Source: Cellvibrionales bacterium UBA2618 (GTDB taxonomy: Bacteria > Pseudomonadota > Gammaproteobacteria > Pseudomonadales > Porticoccaceae). Taken from it: a stretch of 22,453 nucleotides of DNA. The DNA lies in contig DDJS01000002.1 in assembly GCA_002339165.1 (NCBI GenBank), positions 1 to 22,453 of the forward strand, in the 5' to 3' direction. A program made the translations under genes and the position numbers. A model generated the notes under the pieces. The model made no database searches and was not told where the DNA came from. It was given only the letters and a program-made list of their open reading frames with translations. Below are positions 16,494 through 22,453 of this stretch, piece by piece (within the stretch, counting starts at the first letter, position 1; each line of letters opens with the position of its first letter).

Positions 16494-17169
16494 AATTGTT
16501 TTACAGACCACGGATGTGTGTCGCCGCTACCGTCAGGCCGACACCGATATCGATGTTTTGGTTGACTTTAATTTTCAGGTGGCTGCTGGCGAGCGCGTGG
16601 CGGTAGTGGGCGCTTCTGGGTCGGGTAAAACGACGCTGTTGAATCTATGCGGGGGCTTGGATGAGCCAAGCGCGGGCAATGTGAGCGTTTGCGGGACCGA
16701 CTGGAGCCAATTAGATCGCACGGCGAGGGCGCGTTGGCGCAACCGGCACGTCGGCTTTGTCTATCAATTCCACCATCTACTTGGCGAATTTTCGGCGCTG
16801 GAAAATGTTGCACTACCGGCACTTATTGGTGAATATTCGGTCGATGAGGCCAGTCGGCGAGCGCGACACTTACTGCAGCAGGTAGGCCTCGAACATCGCC
16901 TTGAGCATCGGCCCGCAGAATTATCTGGGGGCGAGCGCCAGCGGGTAGCGATTGCTCGAGCACTGGTGACCGAACCCTCAGTGGTGTTGATGGATGAGCC
17001 GACCGGTAATCTCGATGGCACTACCGCGCGCACGATTCTCGAATTGTTACTCGACCTAAATCGTCGTCTACAAATTTCGTTTGTCGTGGTGACCCACGAC
17101 ACCTCGATTGCCGCGCAGATGGATAGGGTAGTCGAACTCGATGGCACTAGCGAGGCGAGGGGTGTTTAA
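16483..17169 (+). CDS. lolD: Lipoprotein-releasing system ATP-binding protein LolD
   Basis: This 228-residue ABC ATPase has Walker A GASGSGKT at 43-50, the Q-loop in FVYQFHHLLGEFSALENVALP (typical of LolD), signature LSGGERQRVAIARAL, Walker B VVLMDEPTGNLD and the H-loop in VVVTHD. It powers lipoprotein release by LolC and LolE. ATG 16483 is preceded at 9 nt by GGAGG (16469-16473) within the end of lolC. The frame stays open upstream to 16423 inside lolC, but that extension is not needed. Overlaps with both neighbours point to coupled translation and balanced subunit amounts. Confidence 0.96.
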   Translation: MTSKIVLQTTDVCRRYRQADTDIDVLVDFNFQVAAGERVAVVGASGSGKTTLLNLCGGLDEPSAGNVSVCGTDWSQLDRTARARWRNRHVGFVYQFHHLLGEFSALENVALPALIGEYSVDEASRRARHLLQQVGLEHRLEHRPAELSGGERQRVAIARALVTEPSVVLMDEPTGNLDGTTARTILELLLDLNRRLQISFVVVTHDTSIAAQMDRVVELDGTSEARGV

Positions 17170-18379
17170 GCCAACCGCGGTGTATATCGGCCTACGCTAT
17201 ACCCTGTCGCGTGCCCAGCCCAATCATCTGGTGTCATTTATCTCGACACTGGCGGTGACCGGATTGGTCCTCGGCGTCGCTCTGCTGATCGTGGTGGTAT
17301 CGGTGATGAATGGCTTTGAGCGCGAATTGCGCGATCGCATTTTGAATCTGGTCCCCCACGTGGTGTTGATCAACAGCCGAATTGACTCAGATTGGCGCAG
17401 TGGCTTTGACTATCTCGAGGATTTAGAGGTGGTACAGGAAATAACCCCCTACGCCGAGTTACAAGGCTTAATCTATGCGCGTGGCCAGACCCAACCGCTG
17501 CGATTACTGGGTTTTTCGGAGGGTCAGGTGCCGGTCGGATTTGCCTCGATGCTCGCAGAGCAGTCGCTGGGATTACCGAAATCGGGTGAGATACTACTGT
17601 CAAAGACACTGCTTGAACGCTTAAAGGTATCGCTCGGTCAGTCGGTGCGATTGGTATTCCCGGGAACTCAGTCGGGCAAGACGCGGGTGCAACGGTTGAC
17701 CGTGAGCGGGGTATTTGTCACCCATACTGAATTAGATCAGGTACTGGCTATTGGACAATTGGGTCAAGTCGCGGAGATCGCTGGGTTTAAGAGTGGGATC
17801 GGTGGCTTTAGAGTGCAGTTAGATGACCCCTTCAAAGCTCGCGAAGTCGGTTATCAACTGCTTGAAAAACTTCCCTATGGGTATGGTTTTAGGGATTGGT
17901 TTCAAACCCACGGCAACCTGTACCAGGCCATTCAGTTGTCGCGCAATATGGTCGGATTGTTGATCTTTATGATCGTTGCGATCGCCGCTTTTAACGTGGT
18001 CTCTATGCTAATGATGTCGGTGATTGATAAACGTCGGGATATCGCGGTGTTACAAACCCTCGGTCTGTCTGGGCGGTCTATCGTGCAGGTTTTTTTAGTA
18101 CAGGGTGGAGTGATCGGTGCCCTTGGTATTGCCACTGGTGTACTACTTGGCGTGGTTGGGTGCCTTTGGGTGGGTGAGCTTATTAGTTGGGTCGAACAGC
18201 TGTCTGGGAAGGTCTTTCTAGACACCGCGGTCTATCCGATCGACTATGTGCCGGTTGATTTGCGCGGTGGTGACATTTTGGTGATTTCAGCGGTAGCGGC
18301 ATTGTTGAACGGTATGGCGACCGTCTACCCGGCGATTCGTGCATCGCGCGTCGCGCCGGCGACAGAGTTACGCTACTGA
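17162..18379 (+). CDS. lolE: Lipoprotein-releasing system permease LolE
   Basis: The protein has the same plan as LolC: one N-terminal helix in FISTLAVTGLVLGVALLIVVVSVMNGFERELRDR, a periplasmic domain, and three C-terminal FtsX-type helices ending VYPAIRASRVAPATELRY. I prefer GTG 17162 (405 residues). It gives the family-like start MFKPTAVYIGLRYT and has GAGG (17152-17155) 6 nt upstream. An in-frame ATG at 17141 would add seven residues (MALARRG) and has a poorer ribosome-binding site. The gene overlaps lolD by 8 bp with the chosen start. Its stop overlaps the stop of the opposing DUF2062 gene. Confidence 0.92.
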   Translation: MFKPTAVYIGLRYTLSRAQPNHLVSFISTLAVTGLVLGVALLIVVVSVMNGFERELRDRILNLVPHVVLINSRIDSDWRSGFDYLEDLEVVQEITPYAELQGLIYARGQTQPLRLLGFSEGQVPVGFASMLAEQSLGLPKSGEILLSKTLLERLKVSLGQSVRLVFPGTQSGKTRVQRLTVSGVFVTHTELDQVLAIGQLGQVAEIAGFKSGIGGFRVQLDDPFKAREVGYQLLEKLPYGYGFRDWFQTHGNLYQAIQLSRNMVGLLIFMIVAIAAFNVVSMLMMSVIDKRRDIAVLQTLGLSGRSIVQVFLVQGGVIGALGIATGVLLGVVGCLWVGELISWVEQLSGKVFLDTAVYPIDYVPVDLRGGDILVISAVAALLNGMATVYPAIRASRVAPATELRY

Positions 18380-18921
18380 TCTTCCGCAACGGTTTGGCGG
18401 GTTAACTCTATGCGCTCGATATTGCGGCGCTCCCAATTTTGTACCACCTTCCAACGCCAAAGTTGTAGGACAAGAAAATAACCGCTGGTTGCCAGTAGTA
18501 TCCCGCTTAACAGACAGCCGACCGCCAGCGGTAAAAGAATTTGTGTGCCGACATTAATAAACCATTGCCAACTGAGTGAGATGGTGAAGTCGAGAGCCTC
18601 GGTGCCAAGCAACATGCTGCCGAGTTGATAGGTGAGATAAAACATCGGTGGCATGGTGATCGGGTTACTAATCCAGATTACGACGGCTGCAATCGGCAGG
18701 TTTGCGCCAAGCCAAAAGCACATCCATACCGCGATAAAGGTCTGCCCGGGGAGCGGTAAAAAGGCCGAGAAGATACCGATATATACGGCCAGCGATACCG
18801 AATGACGATTGATATGCAACAAATTGGGGTCTTTTGTCAGCGACTTCAGCCAGTCTAACGATGGTTTCTCGAGAATGGCCGTCATGTTTGGAATCAGGCG
18901 ATGAATGGTCTTGCGCGGCAT
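18373..18921 (-). CDS. DUF2062 family inner-membrane protein
   Basis: The 182-residue protein starts MPRKTIHRLIPN. It contains DPNLLHINRHSVSLAVYIGIFSAFLPLPGQT and LPIAAVVIWISNPITMPPMFYLTYQLG, the typical DUF2062 block with paired helices around a conserved 'NP-T-P-x-Y' region. Three or so membrane segments are visible, including one near residues 130-160. The function is unknown; in some proteins the domain sits next to glycosyltransferases, which says little here. It lies 49 bp downstream of ogt on the same strand and may be co-transcribed. Its last codons overlap those of lolE by 7 bp on the opposite strand. Confidence 0.85.
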   Translation of the reverse strand: MPRKTIHRLIPNMTAILEKPSLDWLKSLTKDPNLLHINRHSVSLAVYIGIFSAFLPLPGQTFIAVWMCFWLGANLPIAAVVIWISNPITMPPMFYLTYQLGSMLLGTEALDFTISLSWQWFINVGTQILLPLAVGCLLSGILLATSGYFLVLQLWRWKVVQNWERRNIERIELTRQTVAEDQ

Positions 18922-18970
18922 GGATTAAAGGCCCTGTGTAAGGCGTAAAGACAAAACCTTATTATGCACT

Positions 18971-19492
18971 TTATCGGCCGCTCGAACTAGAGTCTGTGCC
19001 GTCGCCAAAAAAACGCTCGCAGGAGAGTAAAAATTGTTTTATCGCCAAGCCCCCACTGTAACCGGTTAGCGTGCCATTGGCGCCGATTATGCGGTGGCAG
19101 GGGATGATGATTGGCAGTGGATTGCGGCCGTTGGCTGAGCCCACTGCGCGGGCGGCCTTGGGCCGACCCATTGCTTGGCACTGCCATTTATAGCTGCGCG
19201 TGGCTGCGTAGGGGATGGTTTGCAGTTGCCGCCAGGCGAGTTGTTGAAACTCAGTTCCACGGGCGTCGAGCGGCAGTGTGAAGAGGGTGCGCTGGCCGCT
19301 AAAATACTCATGAAGTTGTTGGCTTGCGTGCTGTATAATCTTGCTATCTGCGCGCGATAGTAGAGGGTCTTCCTCGCTCGCCGCTACCTCACGATCCCAC
19401 TCGCCACTGGGCGAGAATTCGAGGCGAGACAATAGCGCGTTATCACAGGTTAGGGTCACGGGCCCGAGGGGCGTGGTGATGATTCTTTGCAC
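18971..19492 (-). CDS. ogt: Methylated-DNA--protein-cysteine methyltransferase
   Basis: The 173-residue protein repairs O6-methylguanine (and O4-methylthymine) in DNA by moving the methyl group to its own cysteine. The active site NPLPIIIPCHRIIG puts the acceptor at Cys132. GRPKAARAVGSAN, with the Arg finger, and GTLTGYSGGLAIKQFLL complete the helix-turn-helix and C-terminal parts. I chose GTG at 19492 (MQRIITTPLGPVTL), with GGGAG 7 nt upstream. The open frame runs on to 19651, but those 53 residues (MLLLFYKNAALAAIL and so on) do not resemble the family. No AraC-like Ada domain is present, so Ogt is the better name. Divergent from the ABC exporter genes. Confidence 0.92.
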   Translation of the reverse strand: MQRIITTPLGPVTLTCDNALLSRLEFSPSGEWDREVAASEEDPLLSRADSKIIQHASQQLHEYFSGQRTLFTLPLDARGTEFQQLAWRQLQTIPYAATRSYKWQCQAMGRPKAARAVGSANGRNPLPIIIPCHRIIGANGTLTGYSGGLAIKQFLLSCERFFGDGTDSSSSGR

Positions 19493-19583
19493 GGTGCTTC
19501 TCCCGTGGATAAGGCGATTGAGGGTGGGTTTTTCGCCAGTTGAAAAGGCCGTTAGAGCGATATCGCCGCAAAGGGTGCCGGCG

Positions 19584-19612
19584 TTCAAACACGCGCTTCC
19601 CGCTTTTAGTAT
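19584..19612 (+). promoter_or_regulatory. Weak candidate promoter for the ABC exporter-queF operon
   Basis: TTCAAA (19584-19589) and TAGTAT (19607-19612) are 17 bp apart, each matching 4 of 6 consensus bases. They lie about 80 bp before the GTG start at 19695. A hairpin follows almost at once (19614-19627). An AT-rich TATAAA at 19633-19638 is an alternative -10 but lacks a good -35. Confidence 0.25.
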
Positions 19613-19613
19613 A

Positions 19614-19633
19614 GCAGCGAGAGCTGCGTTTTT
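19614..19633 (+). terminator. Small terminator-like hairpin in the leader of the ABC exporter operon
   Basis: GCAGC (19614-19618) and GCTGC (19623-19627) close a GAGA tetraloop, and five Ts follow after one G. The 5-bp stem is short for a strong terminator. No + strand gene ends nearby, so it could be a weak attenuator of the downstream genes or simply chance. Confidence 0.25.
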
Positions 19634-19694
19634 ATAAAATAATAGTAGCATTCATAGGCCGCCATTTTCACCAACATTACAGGGCATAAGAATA

Positions 19695-20639
19695 GTGATT
19701 GAAAGCCAGACGCCAGCGTTGCAGATTAGTCAACTCAGTAAAACCTATGGCGATCACTTTGAGGCGCTCAAGGGGATTGACCTAAGAGTCGAATCAGGCG
19801 ATTTTTTTGCGCTGTTGGGCCCTAACGGCGCGGGCAAGTCGACGACTATCGGTATTATTTGCTCCTTGGTACGCAAATCCTCGGGCTCGGTCTCGGTGTT
19901 TGGCCACGATATCGATGCCGATTTCGCCAATGCCAAGCGGTATATTGGTGTGGTACCGCAGGAGTTCAACTTTAACCAGTTTGAGCAACCGATCGATATT
20001 CTCGTCAATCAGGCCGGTTACTATGGTATTGGGCGGCGTGTGGCGCTTGAGCGCGCCGAGCGCTACTTGAAGCAGCTGGGGCTTTGGGAGCGTCGCTGGG
20101 AGCCATCGCGAACCCTGTCGGGTGGCATGAAACGGCGTCTTATGATAGCGCGAGCGCTGATTCATGAGCCCAAGTTATTGATTCTCGATGAACCGACTGC
20201 CGGGGTAGATATCGAGTTGCGCCGATCGATGTGGGAATTCTTATGCGACATCAACCAACGCGGTACGACCATCATTCTCACCACTCACTACCTCGAAGAG
20301 GCCGAGAGTCTGTGTCGTAACGTAGCGATTATCGATCATGGCAAGATCGTTCAAAATACTAGCGTCAAAGCGCTGATTAAACAGCTGAGTGTCGAGACCT
20401 TCGTGCTCGACACTCGAGATGAGTTGGTCTCGGCGCCGGAGGTAGAGGGCTATCGCATAGCCCATACCGACAGTCACAGCTTAGAGGTTGAGGTGGTCAG
20501 CGGCCAGACGATCAACCCGCTGTTTGCGGCGCTAGCAGAGCAAGCTATCGAGGTGCTCAGTATGCGTAACAAGACCAATCGATTGGAGGAGTTATTTATT
20601 AGTATGGTCGAGAAAAAATTGCCGGAGACTGCAGCGTGA
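19695..20639 (+). CDS. yadG: ABC-2 type exporter ATP-binding protein (YadG-like)
   Basis: The 314-residue ABC ATPase has Walker A GPNGAGKST at 42-50, the Q-loop in VPQEFNFNQFEQP, signature LSGGMKRRLMIARAL, Walker B LLILDEPTAGVD and the H-loop in ILTTHYLEEAE. It is of the drug/polysaccharide exporter (DrrA/YadG) type, with a C-terminal extension of about 90 residues after the core. Length and the VPQEFNFN stretch resemble E. coli YadG (about 308 residues). The substrate is unknown. The start is GTG 19695, with a weak AGGG about 11 nt upstream. Its stop overlaps the permease start (GTGA), so the pair is translated together. Confidence 0.88.
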   Translation: MIESQTPALQISQLSKTYGDHFEALKGIDLRVESGDFFALLGPNGAGKSTTIGIICSLVRKSSGSVSVFGHDIDADFANAKRYIGVVPQEFNFNQFEQPIDILVNQAGYYGIGRRVALERAERYLKQLGLWERRWEPSRTLSGGMKRRLMIARALIHEPKLLILDEPTAGVDIELRRSMWEFLCDINQRGTTIILTTHYLEEAESLCRNVAIIDHGKIVQNTSVKALIKQLSVETFVLDTRDELVSAPEVEGYRIAHTDSHSLEVEVVSGQTINPLFAALAEQAIEVLSMRNKTNRLEELFISMVEKKLPETAA

Positions 20640-21409
20640 ACCGCAACGAGATCTGGATAGCCTTTGCCACCATCGTCACGCGAGAAGTGCGGCGCTTTTT
20701 GCGTATTTGGCCGCAGACGCTGATTCCACCGGTGATCACCATCGTGTTGTACTTTTTGATTTTTGGCAACCTCATTGGTGGGCGTATCGGCGAGATGGCG
20801 GGACTGCCGTACATCCAGTTTGTCGCGCCGGGGTTGATCATGATGTCGGTGATTACCAATTCATATTCTAATGTGGTGTCGTCTTTTTACGGCTCCAAGT
20901 TTCAGCGCAATATCGAGGAATTATTAGTCTCACCGACGCCCAATATCGTTATTTTACTCGGTTATGTGGTCGGCGGTATGACCCGTGGTTTGGGGATCGG
21001 CGTCATCGTCACGCTGTTGTCGCTATACTTCGCCGATTTTTCTATCCACAACGTGCCGGTTACGATTAGTATTGTTTTGTTGACGTCGATGCTGTTTTCT
21101 ATTGCCGGATTGTTAAATGCCATTTTCGCCGATAGCTTTGACGATATTTCCATAGTGCCAACCTTTATTTTGACGCCGTTGACGTATCTTGGCGGGGTGT
21201 TTTATTCGACCCAATTACTGAGTGATTTTTGGGCCAATGTTGCCTTGATCAACCCGATCCTATACGTGGTGAATACCTTTCGTTACGGTTTCAGTGGTGT
21301 CACCGATATTAATATTTGGTGGTCTTTTGCCATGGTTGGTCTATCGATTACGGTGCTTTTTTCTATTACCCTGCGGCAGTTGGAGCAGGGTTCGAGGTTA
21401 CGCAGTTGA
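20636..21409 (+). CDS. yadH: ABC-2 type exporter permease (YadH-like)
   Basis: The 257-residue protein has six predicted membrane segments and the ABC-2 permease layout: TLIPPVITIVLYFLIFGNLIG, then YIQFVAPGLIMMSVITNSYSNVVSSFYGSKFQRNIEELLVSP, TYLGGVFYS, and NPILYVVNTFRYGF. This matches E. coli YadH (about 256 residues). It should form a dimeric exporter channel driven by the ATPase encoded just upstream. The GTG start at 20636 overlaps the ATPase stop by 4 bp. Its TGA stop at 21407-21409 overlaps the TTG start of queF. The transported substrate cannot be read from the sequence. Confidence 0.9.
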   Translation: MNRNEIWIAFATIVTREVRRFLRIWPQTLIPPVITIVLYFLIFGNLIGGRIGEMAGLPYIQFVAPGLIMMSVITNSYSNVVSSFYGSKFQRNIEELLVSPTPNIVILLGYVVGGMTRGLGIGVIVTLLSLYFADFSIHNVPVTISIVLLTSMLFSIAGLLNAIFADSFDDISIVPTFILTPLTYLGGVFYSTQLLSDFWANVALINPILYVVNTFRYGFSGVTDINIWWSFAMVGLSITVLFSITLRQLEQGSRLRS

Positions 21410-22245
21410 GCATCGATTACTCCGATACGCGGCTGGGGCGCACCACAGATTATGACAGCGCACTAGATGCTGGGCTGTTATACCCGATAGCGCGCGCGCG
21501 CGAGGGGCAGGGGGTGGTGTTGGGGTTTGTCGGCTGTGATCTGTGGACTGCCTACGAACTGTCGTGGCTGAATGGGCAGGGTCTGCCTCAGGGCGCCATC
21601 GCCGAATTCAGCGTTCCTTGCGACAGCCCCAACATCGTCGAGTCAAAGTCGGTGAAGCTCTATTTGAATAGCTATCATCAGCACGTGGAATCCTCTTGGA
21701 GTGCGCTGCAATCTCGCTTGCGCGAAGATTTGTCGAGCGCCACTGGCGGCAGTGTCGAGGTGTCTCTCTTCACCCTCGACGACTATCACCGGCAACGCCC
21801 GATGAGCGAACCCCAGGGGCACTGTATGGATAGTCGTCACGTATCGATCAACGCCTACACACCGGATGCCAACTTGTTGGCTATAGATGTTGATCGAGAG
21901 CTTGATACAGCAATTGATAGCGAGATCGAAGAGACGCTCTATACACACTTGTTGCGTAGCAATTGTCCGGTGACTAACCAGCCGGACTGGGCATCGGTGT
22001 ACATTGTTTATCGCGGTGCGCCGATCGATCGCGACGGGTTGCTTGCCTATCTCGTTTCATATCGTCAACACCAAGACTTTCACGAGCAGTGCGTGGAGCA
22101 AATTTTCGCCGATATCGTCGCCCACTGTCAGCCGAGTGAACTGTCGGTTTACGCGCGTTATCTGCGCCGTGGGGGTATAGATATCAATCCCTTTCGCAGC
22201 ACCCATCACGCGTTGCCACCAGCCTTCAGGCACGTTCGTCAATAG
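21406..22245 (+). CDS. queF: NADPH-dependent 7-cyano-7-deazaguanine reductase QueF
   Basis: QueF reduces the nitrile preQ0 to the amine preQ1, a committed step to queuosine in tRNA. I place the start at TTG 21406, giving 279 residues (E. coli has about 282). GAGG (21394-21397) lies 8 nt upstream. Starting at TTG 21316 would add 30 residues that are the permease in another frame. This is the long, two-domain QueF type. LWTAYELSWLNGQGLPQ and ESKSVKLYLNS lie in the N-terminal half. SNCPVTNQPDW, with catalytic Cys187 and Asp194, and FHEQCVEQIFADI...YARYLRRGGIDINPFRS lie in the C-terminal half. Its start overlaps the yadH stop as TTGA. Confidence 0.96.
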   Translation: MSIDYSDTRLGRTTDYDSALDAGLLYPIARAREGQGVVLGFVGCDLWTAYELSWLNGQGLPQGAIAEFSVPCDSPNIVESKSVKLYLNSYHQHVESSWSALQSRLREDLSSATGGSVEVSLFTLDDYHRQRPMSEPQGHCMDSRHVSINAYTPDANLLAIDVDRELDTAIDSEIEETLYTHLLRSNCPVTNQPDWASVYIVYRGAPIDRDGLLAYLVSYRQHQDFHEQCVEQIFADIVAHCQPSELSVYARYLRRGGIDINPFRSTHHALPPAFRHVRQ

Positions 22246-22284
22246 CGACTAAAGTCCGGACGATGTTAGATTTTTGCTGTTATC

Positions 22285-22318
22285 AAGCGCCGCGCGAATT
22301 GCTTTTCGGCGGCGCTTT
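22285..22318 (+). terminator. Candidate terminator after queF
   Basis: AAGCGCCG (22285-22292) pairs perfectly with CGGCGCTT (22310-22317) around a 17-nt loop, about 40 bp after the queF stop. The following T-run is short (TTTG), so termination may be partial. It would separate the ABC-queF operon from the tRNA gene. Confidence 0.5.
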
Positions 22319-22376
22319 GTATACAGTCTGACCCCTCAAAAATTGTGCCCGATTGCTCGGCAACAGTGATTGAACC

Positions 22377-22453
22377 GGAGAGGTGGCCGAGTGGTTTAAG
22401 GCGCACGCCTGGAAAGTGTGTATGCGTTAATAGCGTATCGAGGGTTCGAATCC
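22377..22453 (+). tRNA. tRNA-Ser (anticodon GGA), 3' end cut by the window
   Basis: The sequence from 22377 (GGAGAGGTGGCCGAGTGG) has the acceptor arm start and the type II D-loop of a serine tRNA. The anticodon loop C-T-G-G-A-A-A puts GGA at 22411-22413. A long variable arm follows, then the T-loop GGTTCGAATCC, where the window ends before the 3' acceptor strand. It closely resembles E. coli tRNA-Ser(GGA) through the anticodon region. It reads serine codons UCC and UCU. Confidence 0.95.

Noticed and set aside
19493..19651. 53-residue N-terminal extension of ogt
   Set aside because: It does not resemble the family, while GTG 19492 has GGGAG 7 nt upstream and gives a standard-length protein.
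21316..21405. 30-residue N-terminal extension of queF inside yadH
   Set aside because: It is the permease 3' end in another frame; TTG 21406 has a better ribosome-binding site and gives the expected length.
22377..22453. tRNA-Ser as an integration site for a mobile element
   Set aside because: The tRNA is cut by the window and there is no integrase or duplicated tRNA end in view, so nothing supports an island here.

Overview
The window looks like chromosomal core DNA from a Gram-negative gammaproteobacterium, most likely a marine member of the Pseudomonadales/Cellvibrionales group. Supporting signs are a complete Na+-translocating NADH:quinone reductase (Na+-NQR) operon, the Lol lipoprotein-export operon, outer-membrane type lipoproteins, a CsiV-family protein beside mfd, and the gene order mfd - long GAPDH - nqrA-F - apbE - nqrM - lolCDE, which resembles the order I recall in Pseudomonas. 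The placement rests on gene content and order, not on a database search. I see no transposase, phage gene, CRISPR array or integration scar.

Layout. Positions 1-737 (+): the last 59 codons of an MscS-type channel, overlapping a Blc-type lipocalin lipoprotein. Positions 812-5500 (-): mfd followed by csiV. Positions 5501-6232: the only long stretch without a gene (about 730 bp), carrying a spaced direct repeat and a short palindrome upstream of the next gene. Positions 6233-7690 (+): a 485-residue glyceraldehyde-3-phosphate dehydrogenase with an N-terminal extension of about 135 residues. Positions 7983-15140 (+): nqrA, B, C, D, E, F, apbE and nqrM. Positions 15246-18379 (+): lolC, lolD, lolE. 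Positions 18373-19492 (-): ogt followed by a DUF2062 membrane protein gene whose 3' end overlaps that of lolE. Positions 19695-22245 (+): an ABC-2 exporter pair (YadG/YadH-like) and queF, all overlapping. Position 22377 to the end: a tRNA-Ser(GGA) cut by the window edge.

How the genes work together. NqrA-F form the sodium-pumping entry complex of the respiratory chain. ApbE attaches FMN covalently to NqrB and NqrC, and NqrM is needed to mature the NqrD/NqrE metal site, so the locus holds the pump and both dedicated maturation factors. LolC, LolD and LolE release outer-membrane lipoproteins from the inner membrane; Blc in this window has the signal of such a substrate. Mfd and Ogt are DNA-repair proteins. 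QueF makes preQ1 for queuosine in tRNA.

The region is mostly conserved housekeeping DNA, and I found no clear new multi-gene system. The most unusual signal is a textbook intrinsic terminator (12-bp stem, 4-nt loop, 9 Ts) lying inside the signal-peptide codons of apbE, just after nqrF. It could set the ratio of the structural subunits to their maturation factors. Also of note are the frequent GTG/TTG starts at overlapping junctions, and a promoter-like sequence at the 3' end of gap that would give nqrA a leader of roughly 280 nt.
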